Source: Actinomycetota bacterium (GTDB taxonomy: Bacteria > Actinomycetota > Thermoleophilia > Gaiellales > Gaiellaceae). Taken from it: a stretch of 41,867 bases of DNA. The notes below the pieces were generated by a model. That model worked only from the letters and a program-made list of their open reading frames with translations. It ran no database searches and was not told the DNA's origin. Shown piece after piece: positions 25,170 through 33,080 of the stretch (position 1 is the stretch's first letter; each line of letters begins with the position of its first letter). The stretch lies in the NCBI GenBank assembly GCA_005885245.1, contig VAWR01000058.1, forward strand, positions 1 to 41,867. Reading direction: 5' to 3'. The position numbers were made by a program, and so were the translations under genes.

Positions 25170-25256
25170 CGAGAGTGGAGATTTGAGCGAGCCTCCGACG
25201 CGTAGTTCGCGGTCGAGGTTGACTCAAATCCCCACTCTCGCAAGCAGAGTGGAGGA
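25170..25256 (+). promoter_or_regulatory. Long hairpin leader of pnp, probable RNase III-type control site
   Basis: Bases 25170-25187 pair with 25223-25240 through 17 of 18 positions (one A-C mismatch), and the loop continues as an imperfect stem. The 3' arm also contains CCACTCT (25232-25238), which can pair with AGAGTGG (25246-25252) next to the ribosome-binding site GGAGGA. The two structures exclude each other, so cutting or melting the long stem could close the start site. No T tract follows, so it is not an ordinary terminator. Confidence 0.65.
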
Positions 25257-25262
25257 CAACTG

Positions 25263-27755
25263 ATGGCAATTGCCACCGAACGCCGGGCCGACGTCAGCGT
25301 GACGATCGGCGGGCGCGAGATCACCTTCGAGAGCGGCAAGCTGGCGAAGCAGGCGGACGGGTCCGTCGTCGTTCGCTCCGGCGACACGATGGTCCTCGCG
25401 ACGGCGCAGGGCCGGATGGAGCCGCGCGAAGGCGCGGACTTCTTCCCGCTCACCGTCGACGTCGAGGAGCGGATGTATGCGGCCGGCAAGATTCCCGGCG
25501 GCTTCTTCAAGCGCGAGGGCCGTCCGACCGAGCGCGCGATCCTGACGGCGCGGATGATCGACCGCCCGATCCGGCCGCTCTGGCCGAAGGGCTACAAGAA
25601 CGAGACCCAGGTGATCTGCACGGTGCTGAGCGCCGACCTGATCACCGCGCACGACATCCTCTGCATCAACGGCGCGTCGGCGGCGCTGATGATTTCGCCG
25701 ATGCCGTTTCTGGGTCCGGTCGGGGCGGTGCGGGTCGCAATCATCGACGGCGAGCTCGTCGTCAACCCGACGCTGCCAGAAGTGGAGGAGCACGAGGAGC
25801 TCGACCTGATCGTGGTCGGTACGCCCGACGCGCTGACCATGGTCGAGGCCGGGGCGAACCAGGTGGTGGAGGAGAAGCTCCTCGAGGCGCTCGACCTCGC
25901 GCACGACGAGATCCGGAAGATCTGCGAGGCCCAGCTCGACCTGCAGCGCCAGGCCGGCAAGGCGAAGTGGCTTGACGCAACCGTGACCGAAGAGGTCGAC
26001 GGGGAGTTCGGCGACCGCATCCGCGAGCGCATCAACGCCGAGGGCCTACGGGCCGCCGACGCGGTGATCGAGGAGGCGCTGGGCGAGCTCAGCATGGACT
26101 CGACGGAGGACGATGTCCTGCGTCAGCTGCAGCGCAAGATGAGCCTTGCGACGGTGCTCGAGCGAGCGCGCCTCGAGCTCGTCCTGCAGCCGGTGCGTGA
26201 GCAGTTCGAGGCCGATCTGCGCGCGCTCACCGACGCGGAGCAGGACTCGAAGGAGCTGAAGTCCGCCAAGCGTCAGCTCCTCTTCGATCGCATCATCGAC
26301 ACGGTGAGGCTGCCCTTCCCGGTCGGCCCTTCGGTCGGCGAAGGCGAGCCGGCGACCGCGAAGGACTCGATCACGAAGAACTACGTCAAGAAGTCGGCGG
26401 AGGCGATCTACAAGGAGCTCGTCCGGCGCAAGATCGCGGTCGAGAAGCACCGCCCGGACGGCCGCACGCCCGAGGAGATTCGCCCGATTGAGTGCGAGGT
26501 CGGCGTCTCGCCGCGCGTGCACGGCTCCGGTCTCTTCACCCGCGGCCAGACGCAGATCATGTCGCTGCTCACGCTCGGCACCGCGAAGGAGGGCCAGCGG
26601 ATTGACGACCTGTCGCTCGAGACCGACCGCCGGTTCATGCACCACTACAATTTCCCGCCCTACTCGGTCGGGGAGACGGGCATGATGCGCGGGCCGAAGC
26701 GGCGAGACATCGGCCACGGTGCGCTGGCCCAGCGTTCGCTCGAGCCGGTCATCCCGCCCGCGGACGAGTTTCCGTACACGATCCGCATCGTGTCGGAGAC
26801 GCTGGAGTCGAACGGCTCCTCCTCGATGGGCTCGGTGTGCGGCTCGACACTGGCGCTGATGGATGCCGGCGTGCCGATCAAGGCACCGGTGAGCGGGATC
26901 GCGATGGGCCTCGTCAAAGAGGGCGATGACTACGTCATCCTCACCGACATCCAGGGGGCGGAGGACCACCTCGGCGACATGGACTTCAAGGTCGCCGGCA
27001 CGCGCGACGGCATCACCGGCCTGCAGATGGACATCAAGATCACCGGCGTCACGCGGGAGATCATGCAGGCCGCGCTCGAGCAGGCGAAGCGGGCGCGCGA
27101 GATCATCCTCGACAAGATGCTCGAGGCGATTCCGGAGGTGCGGACGGAGCTGAACGAGAACGCGCCGCGCATTTCGACGGTGAAGATCGACCCCGAGAAG
27201 ATCGGGATGGTGATCGGCAAGGGCGGCGAGACGATTCGCGGCCTCGAGGCCGACCACGAGGTGCAGATCGACATCGAGGAGGACGGCACGATCCTCATTT
27301 ACGCGACCGACGGCGCAAAGGCCCAGTCCGCGATCGAGGCGGTCGAGTCGTTGACGAAGGAACCCGAGGTCGGCGACGAGTTCCGAAACGCCAAGGTCGT
27401 GAAGACGACGCAGTTCGGAGCGTTCGTCGAGTTGAAGAAGGGCACGGACGGCCTGCTGCACGTCTCGAACGTGGGGCCGGGCCGAGTCGGTCACATCGAG
27501 GACGTCATCAACCGCGGCGACATCCTCGACGTGCTCGTGCAGGAGGTCGACAAGGCCCGCGGCCGCATCGGCCTGAAGCTGATCCAGAAGCACGAGAACG
27601 GCAACACCGTCAGCCCGGAGGAGCTGATCGAGCGGGCGAAGGACGCCCCACCTCGTGAGCGGACGGAGGATCGCCCACCGCGTGACGGCGGTCGCGGCGG
27701 CCGAGGTGGCCGCGGCGGCGGGGGCCGGGGTGGCCGCGACCGCGAGCGCAACTAG
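25263..27755 (+). CDS. pnp: Polynucleotide phosphorylase with enlarged linker and RGG-type tail
   Basis: 830 residues; 3'-5' phosphorolytic exoribonuclease and, in actinobacteria, RNA tailing enzyme. First RNase PH domain to about residue 210; an all-helical linker that extends to about 398, distinctly longer than in E. coli; second RNase PH domain from RPDGRTPEEI with FTRGQTQ, SSSMGSVCGSTLALMDAGVP and LGDMDFKVAGT; KH domain near 639 (IGMVIGKGGETIRGL); S1 domain near 703 (VKTTQFGAFVELKKGTDGLLH). From about 790 a tail rich in Arg and Gly (GGRGGRGGRGGGGRGGR) could bind RNA. Preceded by a GGAGGA ribosome-binding site and the hairpin leader. Confidence 0.97.
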   Translation: MAIATERRADVSVTIGGREITFESGKLAKQADGSVVVRSGDTMVLATAQGRMEPREGADFFPLTVDVEERMYAAGKIPGGFFKREGRPTERAILTARMIDRPIRPLWPKGYKNETQVICTVLSADLITAHDILCINGASAALMISPMPFLGPVGAVRVAIIDGELVVNPTLPEVEEHEELDLIVVGTPDALTMVEAGANQVVEEKLLEALDLAHDEIRKICEAQLDLQRQAGKAKWLDATVTEEVDGEFGDRIRERINAEGLRAADAVIEEALGELSMDSTEDDVLRQLQRKMSLATVLERARLELVLQPVREQFEADLRALTDAEQDSKELKSAKRQLLFDRIIDTVRLPFPVGPSVGEGEPATAKDSITKNYVKKSAEAIYKELVRRKIAVEKHRPDGRTPEEIRPIECEVGVSPRVHGSGLFTRGQTQIMSLLTLGTAKEGQRIDDLSLETDRRFMHHYNFPPYSVGETGMMRGPKRRDIGHGALAQRSLEPVIPPADEFPYTIRIVSETLESNGSSSMGSVCGSTLALMDAGVPIKAPVSGIAMGLVKEGDDYVILTDIQGAEDHLGDMDFKVAGTRDGITGLQMDIKITGVTREIMQAALEQAKRAREIILDKMLEAIPEVRTELNENAPRISTVKIDPEKIGMVIGKGGETIRGLEADHEVQIDIEEDGTILIYATDGAKAQSAIEAVESLTKEPEVGDEFRNAKVVKTTQFGAFVELKKGTDGLLHVSNVGPGRVGHIEDVINRGDILDVLVQEVDKARGRIGLKLIQKHENGNTVSPEELIERAKDAPPRERTEDRPPRDGGRGGRGGRGGGGRGGRDRERN

Positions 27756-27781
27756 CTAGGCTCGCAGCGACAAGCAGACGT

Positions 27782-27813
27782 GACGAGGGCGGCTCCGGCC
27801 GCCCTCGTCGTTT
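27782..27813 (+). terminator. Intrinsic terminator of rpsO-pnp
   Basis: A perfect 12-pair stem, GACGAGGGCGGC (27782-27793) with GCCGCCCTCGTC (27798-27809), loop TCCG, followed by GTTT. It starts 26 bases after the pnp stop. Confidence 0.85.
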
Positions 27814-27903
27814 GCGGACGGCTGTCCGCCGAATCGGCGCGGATTCGTTCCAGTTGGGTGCCGGCCGTTGCTGTAGCGTCGACCGCGAGGGCGGCGGGTG
27901 GTT

Positions 27904-27931
27904 CACCCCACCCGGTTGATGGGTGGGGGTG
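27904..27931. terminator. GC-rich hairpin between convergent pnp and galK
   Basis: CACCCCACCC (27904-27913) pairs with GGGTGGGGGTG (27921-27931) with one bulged G, loop GGTTGAT. It lies 33 bases beyond the galK stop on the minus strand. No T tract, so a terminator role is tentative; the sequence resembles the CCCCACCC/GGGTGGGG palindrome before dtd. Confidence 0.4.
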
Positions 27932-27963
27932 CGCGCCCGACGCGGCTGCTCGGATCTGGACGG

Positions 27964-28956
27964 TCAGGCTGGATTCCGAGAGGGATCCGTCCTGCGTCGA
28001 GTGGCTCCAGCGGCCGGTCGCACGATCCAGCCCTGAACGCCCGCTTGCTCGAGCGTGCGCTGCAGCACGCCCCGTGCGTCCTCGCGCGCGGCTAGCGCCA
28101 CGATCGAACCGCCGAAGCCGCCGCCGGTCATCCGGGCTCCGATCGCGCCGGCTGCGAGCGCCGCATCGACGACCCGGTCGAGCCTCGGCGTCGAGACCTC
28201 GTAGTCGTCGCGCAGGCTCGCGTGGCTCGCGGCGAAGATCGGGCCCAGCGCCTCGAGATCCCCACGCTCCAGCGCGCCGACCAGCGCCCGCACGCGCTCG
28301 TTCTCCGTCCTAACGTGCCTCACGCGGTGTGGGTGCCCCGACTCGAGCTCGCGCTTGCGGTCCGCGTAGCCGGATCCCTCGTGCGAGTGCCGCTCGCCCG
28401 AGTCGATCACGACGATTGCGAGCTCTTCGGGCAGCTCGACCCAGCGGTATTCGAGCGAACCGCAGTCGAGGAGCAGTGCATGACCTTCGCGGCCGAGCAA
28501 CGACGCCGCCTGGTCGAGGATGCCCGAGGGCACGCCGACGGCTCGCCGCTCGGCGCGCTGGCAGGCGAGCGCAAGCTCGAGCGGGTCGACCTCGAACTCG
28601 GCGGCGGCACAAAGCGCGAGCGCGACGACCACTTCGAGGGCACCCGACGATCCGAGCCCCGCGCCCTGCGGCACGTCGCTGTCGAGCGTGCCTGCGATGC
28701 CTACCGCAGGCCGGCCGAGAAGCGCCAGTTCCCGTCCAACCGCTGCGGCATAGCGGCCCCAGCCATGCGCGTCGCCGCTGCCGTCTGCGGCGAGCTCGAT
28801 CGAGTCACCATTCGACACGAGCGCGATCTGCGGACCTCGATCGACCTCGAGCCGGATCCCGCGATCGATCGCAATGGGCAGGACGAGCCCACCGCTGTAG
28901 TCCGTGTGTTCGCCGATCAGGTTGACGCGGCCGGGCGCCCAGATGCTCATGCTCAT
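27964..28956 (-). CDS. galK: Galactokinase
   Basis: 330 residues, GHMP kinase superfamily. The galactokinase signature GRVNLIGEHTDYSGGLVLP is at the N-terminus, the ATP-binding GAGLGSSGALEV near residue 95, VIDSGERHSHEGSGY in the middle, and MTGGGFGGS near the C-terminus. It phosphorylates galactose to galactose 1-phosphate. It is divergent from the alpha-galactosidase gene, so the pair likely frees and activates galactose from alpha-galactosides; other Leloir genes and a transporter are not in the window. On its strand TAGCCT lies 9 bases before the ATG, and the start reads ATG AGC ATG AGC, so the second ATG is possible. Confidence 0.93.
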   Translation of the reverse strand: MSMSIWAPGRVNLIGEHTDYSGGLVLPIAIDRGIRLEVDRGPQIALVSNGDSIELAADGSGDAHGWGRYAAAVGRELALLGRPAVGIAGTLDSDVPQGAGLGSSGALEVVVALALCAAAEFEVDPLELALACQRAERRAVGVPSGILDQAASLLGREGHALLLDCGSLEYRWVELPEELAIVVIDSGERHSHEGSGYADRKRELESGHPHRVRHVRTENERVRALVGALERGDLEALGPIFAASHASLRDDYEVSTPRLDRVVDAALAAGAIGARMTGGGFGGSIVALAAREDARGVLQRTLEQAGVQGWIVRPAAGATRRRTDPSRNPA

Positions 28957-28965
28957 GACATCCTC

Positions 28966-28971
28966 AGGCTA
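28966..28971 (-). promoter_or_regulatory. Candidate -10 box for galK in the 30-base divergent spacer
   Basis: TAGCCT on the minus strand, 9 bases before the galK ATG, without a Shine-Dalgarno. The plus strand has the overlapping box TAGTGC (28970-28975) that could serve melA. Confidence 0.35.
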
Positions 28972-28986
28972 GTGCCAACGCGTCCG

Positions 28987-30270
28987 GTGAAGATCGCCAT
29001 CGTCGGCGCCGGCTCGACTGTCTTCGCCAAGACGCTGATCGGGGATCTGCTCAGCTTCCCGGAGCTCTCTGAGGGACTGAGCCTCGCGCTGATGGACGTC
29101 GATGAGGAGCGGCTGCGCACCTCCGATTCGATGGCGCGCGGACTCGTAGCCTCCGCGGATGCCGCCGCGGAGGTGGTGGCGACGCTCGATCGCCGCCACG
29201 CGCTGGACGGCGCGAGCTATGTGATCACGATGATGCAGGTGGGCGGCTACCGCCCCGCGACCTTGACGGACTTCGAGTTGCCGAAACAGTTCGGTCTGCG
29301 TCAGACCATCGGCGACACGCTTGGAATCGGCGGCATCATGCGCGGCCTTCGCACGATTCCCGTCCTCCTCGATCTCTGTCGGGAGATGGAGCAGCTCTGC
29401 CCGGATGCGTACCTGCTCCAGTACGTCAATCCGATGGCAATGCTCTGCTGGGCGATCGGGCAGGCGAGCCCGATCAGGATGGTCGGTCTCTGCCACTCGG
29501 TGCAGGGGACGGCGGGGGAGCTCGAACGCGATCTCGGGGTTCCGGCCGGCGAACTCGATTACGTGTGCGCCGGGCTCAACCACCTCGCGTTCTACCTCGA
29601 GCTTCGGCACGCCGGTCGCGACCTGTATCCCGAGCTGCGGGCCAAGGAGGACGTCCCCGAGTGGAACCGAGTCCGCTACGAGGTGCTGCGCCAGTTCGGC
29701 TACTTCTGCACCGAGTCGTCCGAGCACTTGGCGGAATATGTCCCGTGGTTCATCAAGGGCGCGCGGCCGGAGCTCGTGGACGAGTTCAACATCCCCCTCG
29801 ACGAGTACCCGCGTCGCTGCGAGGCCCAGATCGCGGAGTGGGAGGGACTGCGCAGCTCCCTCGAGCGTGGGGAGGCTCTGGCCGCGACGCGAAGCAACGA
29901 GTACGGGGCGCAGATCGTGCATGCGCTCGAGACGGGCGAGCCGTTCCGCTTCAACGGCAACGTCATGAACGATGGGCTCATCGACAACCTGCCCGATTGT
30001 TGTGTGGAGGTCCCGTGCATCGCCGACGAGAACGGAGTGACTCCGCAACCAGTCGGCGCCCTGCCGCCCCAGCTGGCCGCGCTGATACAGACGAACGTGA
30101 ACGTCCAGGGCCTGACCGTCGAGGCTGCGCTCGGCGAGCGGCTCGAGCACGTCTACCACGCCGCGATGCTCGACCCCCACACAGCCGCCGAGCTGCCGCT
30201 CGCCGAGATCCGCACGCTGGTCGACCGGCTGCTCGAGGCCCACGGCGACCTGGTTCCACCGCTGGCCTAG
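28987..30270 (+). CDS. melA: Alpha-galactosidase, glycoside hydrolase family 4
   Basis: 427 residues. Family 4 enzymes use NAD+ and a divalent metal. N-terminal KIAIVGAGSTVFAK nucleotide-binding loop, GDTLGIGGIMRGLRTIP, YVNPMAM, the metal-binding Cys and His in GLCHSVQGT and GLNHLAFYLEL, FCTESSEHLAEYVPWF, NDGLIDNLP and MLDPHTAAEL. These match E. coli MelA (melibiase) block by block, so alpha-galactosidase is preferred over the related alpha-glucosidase or glucuronidase. GTG 28987 is chosen since MKIAIVGAG is the usual beginning; GTG 28972 adds five residues. No ribosome-binding site is visible. Confidence 0.92.
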   Translation: MKIAIVGAGSTVFAKTLIGDLLSFPELSEGLSLALMDVDEERLRTSDSMARGLVASADAAAEVVATLDRRHALDGASYVITMMQVGGYRPATLTDFELPKQFGLRQTIGDTLGIGGIMRGLRTIPVLLDLCREMEQLCPDAYLLQYVNPMAMLCWAIGQASPIRMVGLCHSVQGTAGELERDLGVPAGELDYVCAGLNHLAFYLELRHAGRDLYPELRAKEDVPEWNRVRYEVLRQFGYFCTESSEHLAEYVPWFIKGARPELVDEFNIPLDEYPRRCEAQIAEWEGLRSSLERGEALAATRSNEYGAQIVHALETGEPFRFNGNVMNDGLIDNLPDCCVEVPCIADENGVTPQPVGALPPQLAALIQTNVNVQGLTVEAALGERLEHVYHAAMLDPHTAAELPLAEIRTLVDRLLEAHGDLVPPLA

Positions 30271-30291
30271 CCGACCATCGCGCCCGGCCAG

Positions 30292-30297
30292 GATAAT
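30292..30297 (+). promoter_or_regulatory. Leaderless-looking -10 box before the M16 peptidase gene
   Basis: GATAAT ends six bases before GTG 30304 and no Shine-Dalgarno is present. CCGACC at 30271-30276 is a possible weak -35 (15-base spacer). Confidence 0.45.
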
Positions 30298-30303
30298 GCC
30301 GGG

Positions 30304-31593
30304 GTGCAGAAGTACGTCCTCTCCGAGCTCGACTCGGGCGAGCGGGTCATCTCGGAGCGGGTGCCAAGCGTCCGCTCCGTTGCACTCGGGTTCTGGATCG
30401 GCGCCGGCTCACGCGACGAGACCGACGCCAAGGCCGGCGTTTCGCACTTCATCGAGCACCTGCTCTTCAAGGGCTCGCGCAGCTACACGGCCCAGCAGAT
30501 CGCGGAGATCTTCGACGGGCTCGGCGGCGAGCTGAACGCGGCGACGTCGCGCGAGCACACCATGATCTATGCCCGAGTCCCGGACGGACACGTGCAGACG
30601 GCCCTCGACGTCATGACCGACATGGTCTTCGCACCGGCCTTCTCCGATCTGGACTCCGAGCGCGAGGTGGTCCTGGAGGAGATCGCAATGTACGAGGACA
30701 CGCCGCAGGAACTCGTCCACGATCTCTTCTCCGAAGCCGTGTTCGGACGCCACGCCCTCGGTCGACCGGTGATCGGCACCGCAGACGTCATCTCGTCCGT
30801 GACGAAACGCGTGCTCTCGACCTACCACCGGCAAATGTACGCGGGCGGCAACGTCGTGATCGCCGCCGGCGGGAACATCGAACACAACAAGCTCGTCCGC
30901 ATGCTCCAGCGGGCGCAGAGCCAGCAGCGTCCACCCGCCGGCGGGCCGCGCGTCAGACGCCCGCTCGTGAAAGCACCGCCGCCCGACTTCCGCTTCGCGA
31001 AGAAGAGTACGGAGCAGTACCACATCTGCCTGGGCGCGCCCGGCATCGCTCGCTCCGACCGGCGTCGCTTCGCCGCGTCGATCCTGGACTCGGTGCTCGG
31101 CGGCTCCGCCTCGTCACGCCTCTTCCAGGAGATCCGCGAGAAGCGGGGGATGGCGTACTCCGTCTACTCCTTCGCGTCGCAGTACACGGACACGGGGCTC
31201 GTCGGGATCTATGTCGGCACGCGCGAGGAGAATCTCGGCCCGTGCGTCGAGATCGCCGCCGAGCAGCTGGCGGACATCGCGGCGGGCAACCTGCGCCCGG
31301 AGGAGATCGCCCGCGCGAAGGAGAATCTCAAGGGGCGGATCATGCTCTCGATGGAGTCGACGTCGAACCGGATGACGCGCCTCGGCAAGTCGCTCATCAC
31401 CGACACGGAGCTCCTGTCCTTCGAGCGGATCATCGCGGAGATCGAGGCGGTCGAGCCCGAGGAAGTCGCCGAGCTGGCCGGGCTGCTCTTCAGTCCGGAG
31501 AGGCTCTCGCTTTCCGGGATCGGCCCGAGTGAACGCGTCTTCCGCGCGGCGGTACGCCGGATCAACCCGACGGCCCTCGCGCGCGCTGCATGA
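30304..31593 (+). CDS. M16-family zinc metallopeptidase
   Basis: 429 residues. The inverted zinc motif HFIEH (His48, Glu51, His52) lies in GVSHFIEHLLFKGS, with NAATSREHTMIYARV and the distal glutamates in EREVVLEEIAMYEDTP; the C-terminal half has the inactive-domain pattern with SSRLFQEIREKRGMAYSVYSF. These are processing-peptidase-like enzymes that degrade or trim peptides in the cytosol. In actinobacteria this gene commonly precedes dapB, as here, and the two overlap by ATGA. Confidence 0.93.
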   Translation: MQKYVLSELDSGERVISERVPSVRSVALGFWIGAGSRDETDAKAGVSHFIEHLLFKGSRSYTAQQIAEIFDGLGGELNAATSREHTMIYARVPDGHVQTALDVMTDMVFAPAFSDLDSEREVVLEEIAMYEDTPQELVHDLFSEAVFGRHALGRPVIGTADVISSVTKRVLSTYHRQMYAGGNVVIAAGGNIEHNKLVRMLQRAQSQQRPPAGGPRVRRPLVKAPPPDFRFAKKSTEQYHICLGAPGIARSDRRRFAASILDSVLGGSASSRLFQEIREKRGMAYSVYSFASQYTDTGLVGIYVGTREENLGPCVEIAAEQLADIAAGNLRPEEIARAKENLKGRIMLSMESTSNRMTRLGKSLITDTELLSFERIIAEIEAVEPEEVAELAGLLFSPERLSLSGIGPSERVFRAAVRRINPTALARAA

Positions 31594-32195
31594 AGCTCGT
31601 CCTGAACGGGCGCGGCGGCAAGGTCGGCCACGTCCTCGCTCCAGCACTCGAAGAGGCCGGCCACGAGTTCGTCGAGCTCGACGACGCAGAGGCGATGGTG
31701 GACTTCACCGCGCCCGACGCCGTAGAGGAGAACGTCCGTGCCGCGATCGAGCGCGGTGTCCCGTGCGTGATCGGCACCACGGGCTTCGACTACGGCCGGG
31801 TCGACGCGCTGGCCCGGGAGCGCGCAGTTGCCTGCTTCCACGCACCGAACTTTGCGCTCGGTGCAGTGCTGATGATGCAGTTCGCGCGGGAGGCCGCCGC
31901 TCACCTGCCGCGCGCCGAGATCATCGAGCTCCACAACGAGGCGAAGCAGGATGCGCCGTCCGGGACTGCCAGAGCCACGGCCGAGGCGCTCGGCGGGGAT
32001 CCGACGATCCACTCGGTTCGTCTCCCAGGCCTCGTCGCGCACCAGGAGGTCCTGTTCGGCGGCGACGGCCAGCTCCTGACGATCCGTCACGACACGTTCT
32101 CGCGCGAGGCGTTCGTTCCGGGCGTCCTGCTCTCGCTCGAGCGTCTGCCCGGTTTGCCGCCCGGTCTGACCGTCGGCCTGGACGCGTTCCTCTGA
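31590..32195 (+). CDS. dapB: 4-hydroxy-tetrahydrodipicolinate reductase, short form
   Basis: 201 residues against roughly 245-270 in most bacteria; part of the nucleotide-binding domain after GRGGKVGH is shortened. GTTGFDY, APNFALGAVLMM, and HSVRLPGLVAHQEVLFGG with LTIRHDTFSREAFVPGVL are typical. The catalytic block reads ELHNEAKQDAPSGTA: the first His and the Lys remain, but the usual second His is Asn. It reduces the DapA product in lysine and diaminopimelate synthesis. dapA is 885 bases further on, separated by two acetyltransferase genes. It is coupled to the next gene by a CTGA overlap. Confidence 0.93.
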   Translation: MKLVLNGRGGKVGHVLAPALEEAGHEFVELDDAEAMVDFTAPDAVEENVRAAIERGVPCVIGTTGFDYGRVDALARERAVACFHAPNFALGAVLMMQFAREAAAHLPRAEIIELHNEAKQDAPSGTARATAEALGGDPTIHSVRLPGLVAHQEVLFGGDGQLLTIRHDTFSREAFVPGVLLSLERLPGLPPGLTVGLDAFL

Positions 32196-32653
32196 ACGTC
32201 GCCCGCGTAACCGAGCCGGACCTCGCCGAGCTGCTGCCGCTCGTGCGTGGGTACTGCGACTTCTACGAGGCCGAGCCGCCTGATGACGATTTGCTCGAGC
32301 TCTCACGGGCGTTGCTTGCAGATCCGGACCGGGAGGGCGTGCAGCTCCTCGCACGGGATTCCCGAAGCAACACCGTCGGGTTCGCGACCGTCTACTGGAG
32401 CTGGGACACGCTGGCCGCGGTCCGCGTGGGGATCATGTACGACCTCTACGTCGCTCCGGCCGCGCGCGGGACGGGTGTCGCCGACGGACTGATCGAGGCG
32501 TGCGTCGAGGAGTGCAGGCAGCACGGCGCGGTCTCGCTCGTCTGGCAGACGGCGAAGGACAACGCCCGCGCGCAACGGGTCTACGAGCGGGTCGGCGCGA
32601 AGCGTTCCGAGTGGGTCGACTACTCGCTTCCCGTCACACGAGATTCTTCGTAA
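32192..32653 (+). CDS. GNAT-family N-acetyltransferase with probable CTG start
   Basis: About 153 residues. The acetyl-CoA-binding motif is YDLYVAPAARGTGVADGLIEA, followed by LVWQTAKDNARAQRVYERVGA, both typical of GNAT enzymes. The family-like N-terminus NVARVTEPDLAELLPLV runs back to the dapB stop, and no ATG, GTG or TTG is available in frame before GTG 32241, which would remove the first strand. CTG 32192 overlaps the dapB stop as CTGA, parallel to the ATGA and GTGA junctions elsewhere. Substrate unknown. The 3' end overlaps the opposite GNAT gene by 20 bases. Confidence 0.8.
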   Translation: MNVARVTEPDLAELLPLVRGYCDFYEAEPPDDDLLELSRALLADPDREGVQLLARDSRSNTVGFATVYWSWDTLAAVRVGIMYDLYVAPAARGTGVADGLIEACVEECRQHGAVSLVWQTAKDNARAQRVYERVGAKRSEWVDYSLPVTRDSS

Positions 32654-33062
32654 ACCGCCTGCCCGTCTCCTCGAGGCCGACGCGGCGGTAGAACTCGTGC
32701 GCGTCGGTCCGGCGCGCGCTGGTGGTGAGAAACAGCAGCACGCAACCGCGTGCTCGCGCCTCGGCGTCGAGCGCATCGACCAGGGCACGGCCGATGCCCT
32801 CACCGCGGCGGGCTTCGTCGACGACGAGCGCACCGATCTTCGCCGCCGGCCGGTCGTATTCGAGTGTGGGAGTGACGTGGAGGTGAGCGAGGCCGATGAC
32901 TTCTTCGCCGACCTCGGCGACCACGACCCGGTCGCCGACGATTGCCAGGCGTTCGAGCCGTGCGGTGACGGCGTCAGGCTCGGCCGGATAGCCGAGCTGA
33001 CCCAGCAAGCGGGCCACATCCACCGCGTCTGCTGGGTCCGCGTCCCTGACCGTCAGAGCCAC
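32634..33062 (-). CDS. GNAT-family N-acetyltransferase, second gene
   Basis: About 142 residues from GTG 33062. ALTVRDADPADAVDVARLLGQLGYP begins the fold; the acetyl-CoA loop is VVDEARRGEGIGRALVDALDAEA, followed by LTTSARRTDAHEFYRRVGLEETG. It resembles aminoglycoside- or small-molecule-type GNATs that carry LLGQLGYP, but the substrate cannot be read from sequence. It converges on the other GNAT and is divergent from dapA, sharing a nearly palindromic -10 region with it. Confidence 0.85.
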   Translation of the reverse strand: MALTVRDADPADAVDVARLLGQLGYPAEPDAVTARLERLAIVGDRVVVAEVGEEVIGLAHLHVTPTLEYDRPAAKIGALVVDEARRGEGIGRALVDALDAEARARGCVLLFLTTSARRTDAHEFYRRVGLEETGRRFTKNLV

Positions 33063-33074
33063 GAGGGTAGAGTA
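33046..33074. promoter_or_regulatory. Overlapping divergent promoters of dapA and GNAT
   Basis: Plus strand: CTGACC (33046-33051), 16-base spacer, TAGAGT (33068-33073), then 7 bases to the dapA GTG. Minus strand: TACTCT, the complement of 33069-33074, then 6 bases to GTG 33062. The same bases read as a -10 box in both directions and neither gene has room for a leader. Confidence 0.55.
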
Positions 33075-33080
33075 TGGGCC

